Source of the DNA: Pseudomonas quercus
GTDB taxonomy: Bacteria > Pseudomonadota > Gammaproteobacteria > Pseudomonadales > Pseudomonadaceae
DNA length: 64,000 nt
Assembly: GCF_012033695.1 (NCBI RefSeq)
Contig: NZ_JAAVJI010000002.1
Span: 434,001-498,000, forward strand
Reading direction: 5' to 3'
The notes below the pieces were generated by a model that saw only the letters and a list, made by a program, of their open reading frames with translations, made no database searches and was not told the origin of the DNA. Below are positions 7,349 to 17,101 of this stretch, piece after piece (within the stretch, counting starts at the first letter, position 1; each line of letters starts with the position of its first letter). The position numbers and the translations under genes are program-made.

Positions 7349-8451
7349 CCTTCGTCGTCGAGTATGGCCTGCACGGAGCGCTTCGAAGGGCGCCCGTCGA
7401 ACTTCAGCAGCTCGGCCGTGCGGTTGGTGAAGATGCCGTCTACCCCGGCCTTCTTGACCTTGTCGAAGTCCACCGGGTCATCCACGGTGTACACATGCAC
7501 TAGCAGGCCTTTGGCATGGGTGAGTTTGTTCATCCAAGGCTGCACCAGGTCCATGTAGCTCTGATCGCCCCCTTTGGTCAGCGCCGCTGAAGGGCCAGTG
7601 CCCACCGCACCTTGCGCTTTAGCAAAATCGACCCAGCTGGCGAAGGCTTCCTTGCTGGCAGGGCGCTGGCTGGCGTAGTACGCCGCCTTGTCCTTGATGC
7701 CCGAGTCTGCGAAGGCCACTTTGGACTCCGGCTCGATGCTGCCCTCGCCCACCCACAACAACAGCACTTTAGGCACCTTGGGCATTTCCTTGGCCAGCAG
7801 TTCCAGGCTGGCCTTTTCGAAGGTTTGCAGCACTACGTGGTGGCCAGCGGCAACCTCGCCCGAAGGGGTCAGCCAGCCGCGGGAGATCAGCTTGGCCTTC
7901 AGGTCCGCTTCGATGCCGGGGTAGAGGCTGGGCACCTTGGTTTCGATGTACAGCCCGGTACGGTTCTCAGGGTCAGCATCGGCAATGTCGATGATCTCAT
8001 CCAGGGTCAACACCTTGGCGCCCTGGAAGGCGGGGCGTGCACGGTCTGGGTAGGCCGTGTTGAACCAGCTGCCGGCATCTAACTCACGCAGTTCAGCCAG
8101 GGTGAACGCGCTTATAGGCTTGTCGCGGCGGTCCGGAAAGCGCGTGGCCACGTCTGTGGTACGTAGCAGTGTGTCGTCATGAAAGGCCACCAACTGCCCG
8201 TCGCGGGTGCGTTGCAGGTCCATTTCCAGGTAGTCCGCACCCAGGTCGCGGGCGGCTATATAGGCGGGGCGAGTGGACTCAGGCGCATCGTAGCTGGCGC
8301 CCCGGTGAGCGATCACTGCAGGCCAGGCAACGCCGGCCTTCTTTGCCAAAGCCTCTGGCGAGGGCGCAGCAGCGAACACGGGCGCTGATGCCATGGCCAG
8401 GCACAACAGCGCGGCACCCAACTGGAATGTTTTGACCTGCTTCACACGCAT
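7342..8451 (-). CDS. glpQ: Periplasmic glycerophosphodiester phosphodiesterase
   Basis: A 369-residue GDPD-family enzyme with a signal peptide (hydrophobic residues 11-26, cleavage likely after APVFA). It hydrolyses glycerophosphodiesters released from phospholipids to glycerol-3-phosphate plus alcohol. Family residues are visible: IAHRG (H49, R50), APES (E58), the metal pair E76-x-D78, and HD at 91-92. The length fits E. coli GlpQ rather than the shorter cytosolic UgpQ. It is a single gene on the minus strand. Confidence 0.88.
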   Translation of the reverse strand: MRVKQVKTFQLGAALLCLAMASAPVFAAAPSPEALAKKAGVAWPAVIAHRGASYDAPESTRPAYIAARDLGADYLEMDLQRTRDGQLVAFHDDTLLRTTDVATRFPDRRDKPISAFTLAELRELDAGSWFNTAYPDRARPAFQGAKVLTLDEIIDIADADPENRTGLYIETKVPSLYPGIEADLKAKLISRGWLTPSGEVAAGHHVVLQTFEKASLELLAKEMPKVPKVLLLWVGEGSIEPESKVAFADSGIKDKAAYYASQRPASKEAFASWVDFAKAQGAVGTGPSAALTKGGDQSYMDLVQPWMNKLTHAKGLLVHVYTVDDPVDFDKVKKAGVDGIFTNRTAELLKFDGRPSKRSVQAILDDEGY

Positions 8452-8545
8452 TCCCCTTTTTCGGGTTTAACAATGGAAGGCGCTTTGCGCCAGCCTTCGA
8501 GCATAGCGCAGCGGGTGCTGTTTCAAGATGACACTCGCGACACTC

Positions 8546-8575
8546 ACCTTCCATACGGGCACCTTCCATACGGGC
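8546..8575. repeat. Perfect tandem duplication of a 15-base unit
   Basis: The unit ACCTTCCATACGGGC occurs twice without a gap, at 8546-8560 and 8561-8575. A GGAAGG immediately after (8576-8581) can pair with either CCTTCC, giving alternative hairpins. It lies between divergent glpQ and the DUF4917 gene, 75 bases before the latter's start. Confidence 0.85.
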
Positions 8576-8650
8576 GGAAGGCGCAAACCCGCGAGCCACA
8601 GCGGCAACGTGCTACAGTCGCGCCAGCCTAAGTCACCGAATTGCTGCACT

Positions 8651-9664
8651 ATGGAATTACACACCTTCGACACCACCCTCCCCGCCTGGAAAGACACACG
8701 CCTGGCTGGCCATTGCACTGGCCTGTTGCTGGGCAATGGCGCCAGCCGCGCACTGTGGCGGGGCTTTGCCTATGACACGCTGTTCGAATTGGCGCAAAAG
8801 GTGCGCAACCGCCCGTTGGGCCAGACCGACTTGGCGCTGTTCAAGGCGCTGGGCAGCGAGAGCTTCGAACAGGTCCTGGGATCACTCAATACCACCACGC
8901 GCGTGAACGCAGCGCTGGCCATTGGCGCTTCCGGCCCACTGAACCGCTATTACGCCATCAAGGAAGCGCTGATCCACGCCATGCGCAGTGTTCACCTGCC
9001 CTGGCGGTTGCTGCCTGCTGCCACGCGCCTGGCCCTCAACACCGCCCTGCGGGACTACCACGCGATCTATTCAGGTAACTATGACCTGCTGTGCCACTGG
9101 GCCGTAGCAGAAGCGCCGGAAGGGTTCGACGATGGCCTGGACGAGGACGCCAGCTTTGATGCCAGCCGGCCGCCTGCAGGTGACCATCGCCTGCATTACC
9201 TGCATGGCGGGCTGCACCTGCTCAAGGACCGCGACGGCGCCACCCGCCGCCGCCTGGCCGTGGGTAGCGAGTTGCTGGACGGGTTTGCCATCAATACACC
9301 GGGGGAGGTGCCGCTGTTCGTCAACGAGGGTACAGGTGCCGATAAGCTGCGAAGCATTCGGGGGTCGGACTACCTTACTCGTAACCTTGGGGCACTGGCC
9401 GTGCATCAAGGCCCGCTGTGCGTGTTTGGCCACCAGTTGAACACACAGGATGCCCATGTGCTGGCGGCCCTGCGCCAGGCCCCCATTGACGCCATGGCGG
9501 TGTCCATTTTCCCGTTGAGCGACCCTTGGGTGCTCAGCCAGAAAAAGCACTACCACGCGCTGCTGGGCGATCGGGTGACCTTGGAGTTCTTCGACGCCAC
9601 CAGCCACCCGTTAGGGGCACCTGCCCTGATGATTCCTCAGGAAAAGGCCCGGCCGAAGCGCTGA
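8651..9664 (+). CDS. DUF4917 family protein with SIR2-like motif spacing
   Basis: A 337-residue soluble protein, recognised as DUF4917; no function is established. The motifs read like a SIR2-type NAD-binding fold. LLLGNGAS (residues 26-32) stands in place of the GAGxS loop, SGNYDLL (141-147) resembles the TxNYDxLL strand, YLHGGL (183-188) resembles the catalytic-region LHG, and FGHQLNTQDAH (259-269) resembles the late GxSLxDxH motif. ATG 8651 is used because the frame before it (open to 8528) carries the tandem repeat. It ends two bases before the convergent methyltransferase gene. Confidence 0.65.
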   Translation: MELHTFDTTLPAWKDTRLAGHCTGLLLGNGASRALWRGFAYDTLFELAQKVRNRPLGQTDLALFKALGSESFEQVLGSLNTTTRVNAALAIGASGPLNRYYAIKEALIHAMRSVHLPWRLLPAATRLALNTALRDYHAIYSGNYDLLCHWAVAEAPEGFDDGLDEDASFDASRPPAGDHRLHYLHGGLHLLKDRDGATRRRLAVGSELLDGFAINTPGEVPLFVNEGTGADKLRSIRGSDYLTRNLGALAVHQGPLCVFGHQLNTQDAHVLAALRQAPIDAMAVSIFPLSDPWVLSQKKHYHALLGDRVTLEFFDATSHPLGAPALMIPQEKARPKR

Positions 9665-9665
9665 C

Positions 9666-10886
9666 TCACGCCAGCAGGTGGTCTGCCTGGAGCAACGTTT
9701 CCAGGCAGTGCTCCTGTATGCCGTAAAACGCTTTCAGCGCCTCGATACGGGCCAGCCGAGTGCTCACATCGATGGGCCTCGAACGCTTGACCGCCAGAAT
9801 CATCTTGTTCTTGCTGGTGTGCTCCAGGGATACAAACTCGAACACCTTCGTTTCATACCCGCAGGCTTCCAGGTACAGCGCCCGCAGGCTGTCAGTGAGC
9901 ATTTCGGCCTGCTGGCCCATGTGCAGGCCGAACTGCAGCATGGGGCCCAGGGGCTCGGGGCTGGTCATCTGGGGGCGCAGCTGCTTATGGCAGCAGGGCG
10001 AGCACATGATGATCGCTGCCTGGCTGCGAATGCCGGTGTGAAGGGCATAGTCCGTGGCCACATCGCAGGCATGCAAGGCGATCATCACGTCAATACGCGC
10101 CGGGACCACCGTGCGCACATCCCCCCGCTCGAACTGTAGGCCTGGATGGTCCAGCCCGGCGGCCGCCTGGTTACACAGGGTCACCATGTCTTCACGCAAC
10201 TCCACACCCGTGACTCGCGCGTCCCGGCCCAGGCCGTGGCGCAGGTAATCGTGGATGGCGAAGGTGAGGTAACCCTTGCCGGAGCCGAAGTCTGCTACTT
10301 GGACGGGGGCGTCCTGTGGCAAACCCGCCTGGTTGAAGGCGTGGGCGAACACTTCGATGAATTTGTTGATCTGCTTCCACTTGCGCGACATGGCAGGCAC
10401 TAGTGCGCCCTTGTGGTCGGTCACGCCCAAGGCGGCGAGGAACGGACGGTCCAGGTCCAGCCAGCGCTGCTTGGCGCGGTCGTGCTCGGCCGGGGCTGCT
10501 GCTTGCACCTGTTGCGCCCGTGTACGGTGCAACCGCGCCTTGCCCTTCTTGCCGAATTCCAGCTGCACGGTTTCATCCGTGGCATGCAGGTGGGCGTTGC
10601 GAAACGGCGCGGGCAAGGCGTTGGCGATCTCGGCCAGCCCTTCGTCCAGCCCATAGTGACGGGTGATGTCACGGGTGCGATAGCGCAGCACGAACCCCAG
10701 GCGCGGCTCACCTTTTACAGTGAGCGGCTTGACCGTGATGCGCTCTAGCTCAGGCTCCGCCCCCACCGGCCGGGCCAGCACCAGTTTCACCCAGCGCCCG
10801 GCGGCAAGCGCACCTTGCAGCAGGTCCAGGAACACGGCACGGGGGTCATCGGTAGGTAACGCGGAAGCAGGCGCAACAGGCATCAA
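9666..10886 (-). CDS. Class I SAM-dependent methyltransferase (METTL25/Methyltransf_32-like)
   Basis: A 406-residue protein with an N-terminal domain of about 160 residues and a methyltransferase domain from about 190. The SAM loop is DFGSGKG (199-205). LHACDVATD (271-279) and SPCCHKQL (296-303) match the LHxCG and PCC motifs of the family that includes METTL25 and the C-terminal domain of GSTCD. The substrate is unknown. The conserved Cys pair suggests metal binding or an RNA substrate, by analogy only. Start ATG 10886 or the next codon. Confidence 0.7.
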   Translation of the reverse strand: MMPVAPASALPTDDPRAVFLDLLQGALAAGRWVKLVLARPVGAEPELERITVKPLTVKGEPRLGFVLRYRTRDITRHYGLDEGLAEIANALPAPFRNAHLHATDETVQLEFGKKGKARLHRTRAQQVQAAAPAEHDRAKQRWLDLDRPFLAALGVTDHKGALVPAMSRKWKQINKFIEVFAHAFNQAGLPQDAPVQVADFGSGKGYLTFAIHDYLRHGLGRDARVTGVELREDMVTLCNQAAAGLDHPGLQFERGDVRTVVPARIDVMIALHACDVATDYALHTGIRSQAAIIMCSPCCHKQLRPQMTSPEPLGPMLQFGLHMGQQAEMLTDSLRALYLEACGYETKVFEFVSLEHTSKNKMILAVKRSRPIDVSTRLARIEALKAFYGIQEHCLETLLQADHLLA

Positions 10887-11046
10887 GCGAATCTCGAAAA
10901 AGGCAGCGGGTCGCCATTCTAAGGCAGGCGCGCTGAAAGCGGAAAAACACGCGCCGACTGGATCACCTGTCCCTAATTGGGTTACAACGGTTTGTAAATA
11001 AAGTTACAGGCCCATTGAGCCTGTTAGCCCGCCAGGAATGATTTTC

Positions 11047-13335
11047 ATGAAGAAGCTGTATCTGCTCGGCATGGCTGCTGCCCTCGCTTGCCCTTATACC
11101 TTGGCCGAAGGCACTGCCCCTGCACAGAACAAGGAGGCGTTCATCAGCGACCTGCTGTCGCGCATGACACTGGACGAAAAGATCGGCCAACTGCGGCTGA
11201 TCAGCATCGGGCCAGACATGACCCACGAGCAGATACGCAAGGAAATCGCCGCTGGCCGTATCGGTGGCACCTTCAACTCAGTCACCCGCCCGGAAAACCG
11301 CCCCATGCAGGACGCGGCCATGAACAGCCGGCTGAAGATCCCCATGTTCTTTGCCTATGACGTGATCCACGGCCAGCGCACCATTTTCCCCATTGGCCTG
11401 GGCCTGGCCTCCAGCTGGGACATGGACGCCATTGCCGTGAGCGCACGCACGGCCGCCCGAGAAGCCGCCGCCGACAGCCTGGACATGACCTTCGGCCCCA
11501 TGGTGGACATTTCCCGCGACCCCCGCTGGGGGCGCAGCAGTGAAGGGTTTGGTGAGGATACCTACCTGGTGTCGCGCATTGCCAAGGTGATGGTGCAGGG
11601 CTACCAAGGCAAGGACGTGAGCGCACCAGACAGCATCATGGCCGCCGTGAAACACTTTGCGCTGTACGGCGGCGTGGAGGGTGGCCGGGACTACAACACT
11701 GTGGACATGAGCCCTACCCGCATGTACCAGGATTACCTGCCCCCCTACCGTGCCGCGCTGGACGCAGGGGCCGGTGGCGTGATGGTTGCACTCAACTCCA
11801 TCAACGGGGTGCCGGCCACGTCCAACACCTGGCTGATGCAGGACCTGCTGCGCCGGGACTGGGGTTTCAAAGGCCTGACCGTCAGCGACCATGGGGCGAT
11901 TCTGGAACTGGTGAAGCATGGTGTCGCCCGGGATGGCCGAGAAGCAGCCAAGCTGGCGATCCGTGCGGGTATCGACCTGAGCATGAACGACATGGTCTAC
12001 GGCAAGGAATTGCCTGGGTTGGTGAAAGCCGGCGAAGTACCCGAATCCCAGATCGACAGTGCCGTGCGTGAAGTGCTGGCTACCAAGTACGACCTGGGGC
12101 TGTTCGCCGACCCTTATCGCCGTTTGGGCAAGGCTGCCGATGACCCGCAGGACGTCAATGCCGAGAGCCGTTTGCACCGCCAGGATGCCAGGGCCGTGGC
12201 GCGGCGTTCCATGGTACTGCTCAAGAATGCCAAGGACACGCTGCCGCTCAAGAAGGCTGGCACCATCGCGCTGGTGGGCCCGTTAGCCGATGCGCCTATC
12301 GACATGATGGGCAGTTGGTCGGCTGCTGGCCAGCCTACGCAGTCGATCACGCTATTGCGCGGGCTGCGCGACGCAGTCGGCAACCAGGCGCAGGTGCTGT
12401 ACGCCAAAGGCGCTAACGTGACCAATGACCGTAACAGCCTGGCCTTCCTCAACCGGATCATTTTCGACCGCACCGAAGTGGAAGTGGACCCGCGTACGCC
12501 CCAGGCCATGATCGATGAAGCCCTGAAAGCTGCGGCCAACGCTGACGTGATCGTGGCGGCGGTGGGCGAGTCACGGGGCATGTCCCATGAGTCGGCCAGC
12601 CGTACCACCCTGGATATTCCGGCGCCCCAGCGTGCCTTGCTGACCGCCTTGCGGGCTACGGGCAAACCCCTGGTGATAGTGCTGATGAACGGCCGACCGT
12701 TGTCGCTGGTACGGGAAACGGAGCAGGCCGATGCCTTGCTGGAAACCTGGTTCACCGGCACTGAAGGCGGCCATGCCATCGCCGACGTCCTGTTCGGTGA
12801 CTACAACCCTTCGGGCAAACTGCCAGTTACCTTCCCACGCTCCGTGGGGCAGGTGCCCATGTATTACAGCCACCTGACCATTGGCCGCCCATTCACCCCT
12901 GGCAAAGCCGGCAACTACACCTCCCAGTATTTCGATGAGGACACCACCCCGCTGTTCCCCTTCGGCTATGGCCTGAGCTACACCACCTTTGACGTGTCGG
13001 ACGTTCACCTGTCCAGCGCCCGGCTCAAGCGGGGCGACACCCTCAAGGCCAGCGTGACCGTGCGTAACACCGGCAAGCGTGACGGGGAAACCGTGGTGCA
13101 GCTGTACCTGCACGACGTAGCCGCTTCCATGGCGCGGCCGATCAAGGAGCTGAAGAACTTCGAGAAAGTGTTCCTCAAGGCGGGTGAGCGCAAGGAGGTG
13201 ACGTTCAATCTCACCGAGGAGGACCTGAAGTTCTATAACACCCAGCTTCAGTACGCGGCTGAAGCGGGGGATTTCGACGTGCAGATCGGCCTGGACTCCC
13301 AGGACGTGAAACAGGCGCGGTTTGAGCTGCTCTAG
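11047..13335 (+). CDS. bglX: Periplasmic beta-glucosidase, GH3 family
   Basis: A 762-residue GH3 enzyme with a signal peptide (MKKLYLLGMAAALACPYTLA). The order is a TIM-barrel domain, an alpha/beta sandwich and a C-terminal fibronectin-III-like domain (from about residue 655). The nucleophile motif VSDHGAI places Asp281 where BglX homologues have theirs. GRSSEGFGEDTYL and KHFALYGG are further GH3 signatures. It would release glucose from short beta-glucosides in the periplasm. ATG 11047 is preferred over 11038 because of an AGGA nine bases upstream. Confidence 0.9.
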   Translation: MKKLYLLGMAAALACPYTLAEGTAPAQNKEAFISDLLSRMTLDEKIGQLRLISIGPDMTHEQIRKEIAAGRIGGTFNSVTRPENRPMQDAAMNSRLKIPMFFAYDVIHGQRTIFPIGLGLASSWDMDAIAVSARTAAREAAADSLDMTFGPMVDISRDPRWGRSSEGFGEDTYLVSRIAKVMVQGYQGKDVSAPDSIMAAVKHFALYGGVEGGRDYNTVDMSPTRMYQDYLPPYRAALDAGAGGVMVALNSINGVPATSNTWLMQDLLRRDWGFKGLTVSDHGAILELVKHGVARDGREAAKLAIRAGIDLSMNDMVYGKELPGLVKAGEVPESQIDSAVREVLATKYDLGLFADPYRRLGKAADDPQDVNAESRLHRQDARAVARRSMVLLKNAKDTLPLKKAGTIALVGPLADAPIDMMGSWSAAGQPTQSITLLRGLRDAVGNQAQVLYAKGANVTNDRNSLAFLNRIIFDRTEVEVDPRTPQAMIDEALKAAANADVIVAAVGESRGMSHESASRTTLDIPAPQRALLTALRATGKPLVIVLMNGRPLSLVRETEQADALLETWFTGTEGGHAIADVLFGDYNPSGKLPVTFPRSVGQVPMYYSHLTIGRPFTPGKAGNYTSQYFDEDTTPLFPFGYGLSYTTFDVSDVHLSSARLKRGDTLKASVTVRNTGKRDGETVVQLYLHDVAASMARPIKELKNFEKVFLKAGERKEVTFNLTEEDLKFYNTQLQYAAEAGDFDVQIGLDSQDVKQARFELL

Positions 13336-13346
13336 TCAGGCCATTC

Positions 13347-13361
13347 CCGGGCTGCGCCCGG
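13347..13361 (+). terminator. GC-rich hairpin after bglX
   Basis: CCGGGC-TGC-GCCCGG forms a six-pair stem 12 bases after the bglX stop. No T-run follows, so factor-independent termination is uncertain. Confidence 0.35.
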
Positions 13362-13424
13362 TCCAACAGGTGTGGGAGCTGGCGAAGCCTGCGAACAAAA
13401 GGCTCAGCAAGGGGCCTGGCCTGG

Positions 13425-15038
13425 TTAACTCAGCGCATGAAGCCCTGAAGCCGCAATCAGTGCCTGGGTGTAGGGGTGTTCAGGCGCCGTGAACACCTGT
13501 TGGGCCGGCCCCTGCTCTACCACCCGGCCGTTGTGTATCACCAGCACATCATGGGCCAGCGCACGCACCACAGCCAGGTCATGGCTGATGAACAGGTACG
13601 TAAGGCCACGCCGCTGCTGCAGTGAGCGCAACAGCTCCACCACCTGCTTTTGCACGGTGCGGTCCAGGGCGGATGTGGGCTCATCCAGTAGTATCAGGCT
13701 CGGCTCCAGTACCAGTGCCCGCGCAATAGCGATGCGCTGGCGCTGGCCACCGGAAAATTCATGGGGGTAACGGTGCCGGCTTTCGGGGTCAAGGCCCACC
13801 TCCCCCAGCACACGAATCACCGCAGCCTCACGCTCAGCGGCCGTTCCGATGTTATGGGTCAACAACCCCTCAGCAATGATCTGCTCCACGGACAGGCGCG
13901 GGCTGAGGCTGCCGAAGGGGTCCTGAAACACCACTTGCATGTGCTGGCGCAAGCGGCGCATGGCCTGAGGGTTCTGCAGGGTCAGTTGCACCGTGCCAAA
14001 GCGTACGCTGCCTTCGCAGTCCACCAGCCGCAATATGGCCTGGCCCAAGGTGGACTTTCCCGACCCGGACTCCCCCACAATCCCCAGCGTCCTGCCTTTG
14101 AGCAGGTCGAAACTCACCCCATCCACGGCCTTGATGTACTCACGGCGGCGGCTGAACAGCGGCGTGGGCAAAGGAAACCACACACGCAACTCGTCCACCG
14201 TCAGCACAGGGTGCTCAAACGTGACCGGCACCGGTTGCCCACTGGGCTCAGCCTCGATCAACAACCGGCTGTACAAGTGCTGAGGGTTGGCAAACAGCTG
14301 CACGGTATCGCCCTCTTCGACAATGTCCCCCTGGCGCATTACGTACACCCGCTGAGCGATCTGCTTCACCAGGTTGAGGTCATGGCTGATCAGCAGCAAG
14401 GCCATGCCCAAGCGTGCCTGCAGGCTGCGCAGCAGCTCGAGTATCTGCTGCTGCACGGTCACGTCCAACGCGGTGGTGGGTTCGTCGGCAATCAGCAGGT
14501 CAGGCTCATTGGCCAACGCCATGGCAATCATGACACGCTGGCGCTGCCCGCCGGACAACTGGTGCGGGTAGGCCTTCAACCGTTGGGCGGGGTCGCGCAC
14601 CCCTACCAGCTCAAGCAATTCCAGCACCCTGGCCCGCGCGGCCTGGCGGCCGAGTCCCTTGTGCAGGGCCAGCACTTCGCCGATCTGTTTTTCCACGGTG
14701 TGCAGTGGGTTAAGGGATGTCATGGGTTCCTGGAAAATCATCGCCACCCGGTTACCACGCAAGGCACGCAGGTGGCTGGGGCTGGCGCTGACCAGGTCCT
14801 GCCCGTCGAACAGGATCTCCCCGTGCGTACGCACATTGGCCCCAGGCAGCAGCCGCAGGATCGAGTGCGCTGTGACGGACTTGCCCGAGCCGGACTCACC
14901 CACCAGTGCTACGCACTCACCCTGGTTGATGGTCAGGCTTACCCCATGCACCACACTTCGGTCCCCAAAGGCGACGTGCAGGTCACGAATGGCCACCAGC
15001 GGAAGGGATGCCTCAGTGCCTTGGGTCAAATGCGTCAC
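13425..15038 (-). CDS. yejF: Peptide ABC transporter, duplicated ATP-binding protein
   Basis: A 537-residue protein with two fused ABC ATPase domains, the YejF layout. Walker A GESGSGKS occurs at about 47-54 and again near 318-326. LSGGQRQR and FSGGQRQR signatures and LLIADEP/ILLDEP Walker B motifs are intact in both halves. It powers the YejBE permease in the inner membrane. The frame opens at TTG 15053, but GTG 15038 has GGAGAGG six bases before it. Its start lies inside the end of yejE, so it is translationally coupled. It is the last gene of the block. Confidence 0.88.
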   Translation of the reverse strand: MTHLTQGTEASLPLVAIRDLHVAFGDRSVVHGVSLTINQGECVALVGESGSGKSVTAHSILRLLPGANVRTHGEILFDGQDLVSASPSHLRALRGNRVAMIFQEPMTSLNPLHTVEKQIGEVLALHKGLGRQAARARVLELLELVGVRDPAQRLKAYPHQLSGGQRQRVMIAMALANEPDLLIADEPTTALDVTVQQQILELLRSLQARLGMALLLISHDLNLVKQIAQRVYVMRQGDIVEEGDTVQLFANPQHLYSRLLIEAEPSGQPVPVTFEHPVLTVDELRVWFPLPTPLFSRRREYIKAVDGVSFDLLKGRTLGIVGESGSGKSTLGQAILRLVDCEGSVRFGTVQLTLQNPQAMRRLRQHMQVVFQDPFGSLSPRLSVEQIIAEGLLTHNIGTAAEREAAVIRVLGEVGLDPESRHRYPHEFSGGQRQRIAIARALVLEPSLILLDEPTSALDRTVQKQVVELLRSLQQRRGLTYLFISHDLAVVRALAHDVLVIHNGRVVEQGPAQQVFTAPEHPYTQALIAASGLHALS

Positions 15039-16035
15039 GGCATGCCTCTCCAATAAATACCAGCAGTGACAGAATCAGGGCCAGCACACAGAACGCTGTC
15101 AACCCGAGCCAGGGCGCCTGCAGGTTCTGTTTGGCCTCACCTACCAGCTCCCCGAGCGAGGCCGTGCCGGCAGGCATGCCAAACCCTAGAAAATCCAGGG
15201 CCGTGAGGGTAGAAATGGCGCCGGTCACAATAAACGGCAGGTAGGTCAAGGTGCTGGTCATGGCGTTAGGCAGAATATGCCTTAGCATCAGTGCGCTGTC
15301 GGTCAGGCCCAAGGCCCGGGCCGCCTTCACGTACTCCAGGTTGCGCCCGCGCAGGAACTCGGCCCGCACCACATCCACCAGCCCTAGCCAAGAGAACAGT
15401 GCCATGGTTCCCAATAGCCACCAGAAACTGGGTGCTACGAAACCCGAGAGAATGATCAGCAGGTACAGGACCGGCAGGCCTGACCAGATCTCTTGCAAGC
15501 GCTGGCCGATCAGGTCTGTCAGCCCTCCGTAGTAGCCCTGCATGGCCCCGGCGAACACGCCGATCAAGGTGCTGATCAAGGTCAGCAACAGGGCAAAGGC
15601 AATGGACACCCGTGCGCCGTACAGGGCCCGGGCGAGCACATCACGTGCCTGGGCATCGGTACCCAGCCAGTTCTGGGCGGTGGGCGGGCTGGGTGACGGT
15701 GCGGTCAGGTCCCAGTTCACAGACTCGGGGCCATAGGGAATGGGTGGGAACAGCATCCAGCCGTGCCTGCTGGCAATCAGGTCTCTCACGTACTGGCTGG
15801 TGTAGTCCGGCTCGAAGGGCAGCTCGCCACCGAAATCGGTTTCCTGATAAGCCTTGAGAATGGGGAAATACCAGTGGCCGTTGACGCTCACCAGCAACGG
15901 CTTGTCATTGGCGATCCAGTCTGCACACAGGCACAGGGCAAGCACGCCTACGAACAGCCACAAGGACCACCAGCCGCGGCGGTTCGCCTTGAACGCTTGC
16001 AGGCGGCGCCTGCCCAGAGGCGACAGTGTGAACAT
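15013..16035 (-). CDS. yejE: Peptide ABC transporter permease
   Basis: A 340-residue inner-membrane permease. One membrane segment near residues 25-45 is followed by a long periplasmic loop (about 46-130), then the binding-protein-dependent transport core with about five segments. The EAA-type loop 'EYVKAARALGLTDSALMLRHILPNA' is the contact site for the ATPase. The periplasmic loop with 'GTDAQARDVLARALYGAR' is typical of OppC/DppC-class permeases. It abuts yejB with no gap. Confidence 0.88.
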   Translation of the reverse strand: MFTLSPLGRRRLQAFKANRRGWWSLWLFVGVLALCLCADWIANDKPLLVSVNGHWYFPILKAYQETDFGGELPFEPDYTSQYVRDLIASRHGWMLFPPIPYGPESVNWDLTAPSPSPPTAQNWLGTDAQARDVLARALYGARVSIAFALLLTLISTLIGVFAGAMQGYYGGLTDLIGQRLQEIWSGLPVLYLLIILSGFVAPSFWWLLGTMALFSWLGLVDVVRAEFLRGRNLEYVKAARALGLTDSALMLRHILPNAMTSTLTYLPFIVTGAISTLTALDFLGFGMPAGTASLGELVGEAKQNLQAPWLGLTAFCVLALILSLLVFIGEACRDAFDPRH

Positions 16036-17100
16036 TCAGGCAGCCCTCGTGGAAAAATCGATCCGGGGGTCCACCAGCGTGTAGCAGATGTCCCCTACCA
16101 GCTTGATCAACAGGCCGAACAAGGTGAACAGGAACAGGGTGCCGAACACCACCGGGTAATCCCGGGATACCGCAGCGTCGTAGCTCATGCGGCCCAGACC
16201 ATCGAGGTTGAAGAGGGTTTCGATCAGCAGCGAGCCGGCGAAGAACACATCGATCAGAGCTTGGGGGATGCCTGCCAGCACCAGCAGCATGGCATTGCGA
16301 AACACGTGGCCATACAGCAGCCGCTGCTCCGTCAGGCCCTTGGCCCGCGCCGTGGTTACGTACTGGCGGCTGATTTCATTGAGGAAGCTGTTTTTGGTCA
16401 TGATGGTGAGGGTGGCAAACCCGCCAATCACCAAGGCGCTCACCGGGAGCACCAGGTGCCAGGCATAGTCGACTACCTTGCCGGGCAATGACAGCTGCTC
16501 GAAGCCTTCGGACACCAGCCCTTGCACTGGGAACCAACTGAGGTAACTGCCTCCGGCAAACACTACGATCAGCAGGATGGCGAACAGGAACGCAGGCATC
16601 GCATAGCCAATAATGATTGCCGTGCTGGTCCAGACATCGAAGCGGGTACCATGCAGTACCGCCTTGCGAATGCCCAAGGGAATGGACACCAGGTAAGTGA
16701 TCAGCGTGGCCCATAGCCCTAGCGACAAGGTAGTGGGCAGCTTTTGCGCAATCAGCTCGGTCACCGGCGCCCCCCTGAAAAAGCTGTTGCCGAAATCCAG
16801 CTGGGCATAATGCGTGAGCATCAGCCACAGGCGCTCGTGCATGGGCTTGTCGAACCCGTAATGCTGTTTGATTTCCTCGATCAAGGCCGGGTCCAGGCCT
16901 TGGCTGGCGCGGCTGCCGCTACCACCGGCCATCTCGCCACCGCCACCGCCCACACCTTGCTTGCCGGCCCCTTGCAGGCGGGCAATGGCCTGGTCCACAG
17001 GCCCACCCGGTGCGGCCTGAACAATGACGAAATTTACGACCAGAATGCACAACAACGTGGGAATGATGAGCAACAGGCGACGCAGAATATAACGCGGCAT
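16036..17100 (-). CDS. yejB: Peptide ABC transporter permease
   Basis: A 354-residue OppB/DppB-class permease starting [17 protein letters not shown], the usual first helix. A periplasmic insert (about 35-75) contains a Gly/Ser-rich stretch [18 protein letters not shown], common in YejB. Further helices follow, with the EAA loop '[25 protein letters not shown]'. It pairs with YejE to form the channel and is one base from the yejA stop. Confidence 0.88.
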   Translation of the reverse strand: MPRYILRRLLLIIPTLLCILVVNFVIVQAAPGGPVDQAIARLQGAGKQGVGGGGGEMAGGSGSRASQGLDPALIEEIKQHYGFDKPMHERLWLMLTHYAQLDFGNSFFRGAPVTELIAQKLPTTLSLGLWATLITYLVSIPLGIRKAVLHGTRFDVWTSTAIIIGYAMPAFLFAILLIVVFAGGSYLSWFPVQGLVSEGFEQLSLPGKVVDYAWHLVLPVSALVIGGFATLTIMTKNSFLNEISRQYVTTARAKGLTEQRLLYGHVFRNAMLLVLAGIPQALIDVFFAGSLLIETLFNLDGLGRMSYDAAVSRDYPVVFGTLFLFTLFGLLIKLVGDICYTLVDPRIDFSTRAA

Positions 17101-17101
17101 C

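Noticed and set aside
13368-13392. Possible Pseudomonas REP element (TGTGGGAGCTGGCGAAGCC)
   Set aside because: Only one degenerate half is visible, with no paired inverted copy nearby.
13761-15056. 431-codon open frame on the plus strand
   Set aside because: Antisense to yejF, rich in Gln/His/Arg and with no recognisable domain, as expected of a shadow frame.
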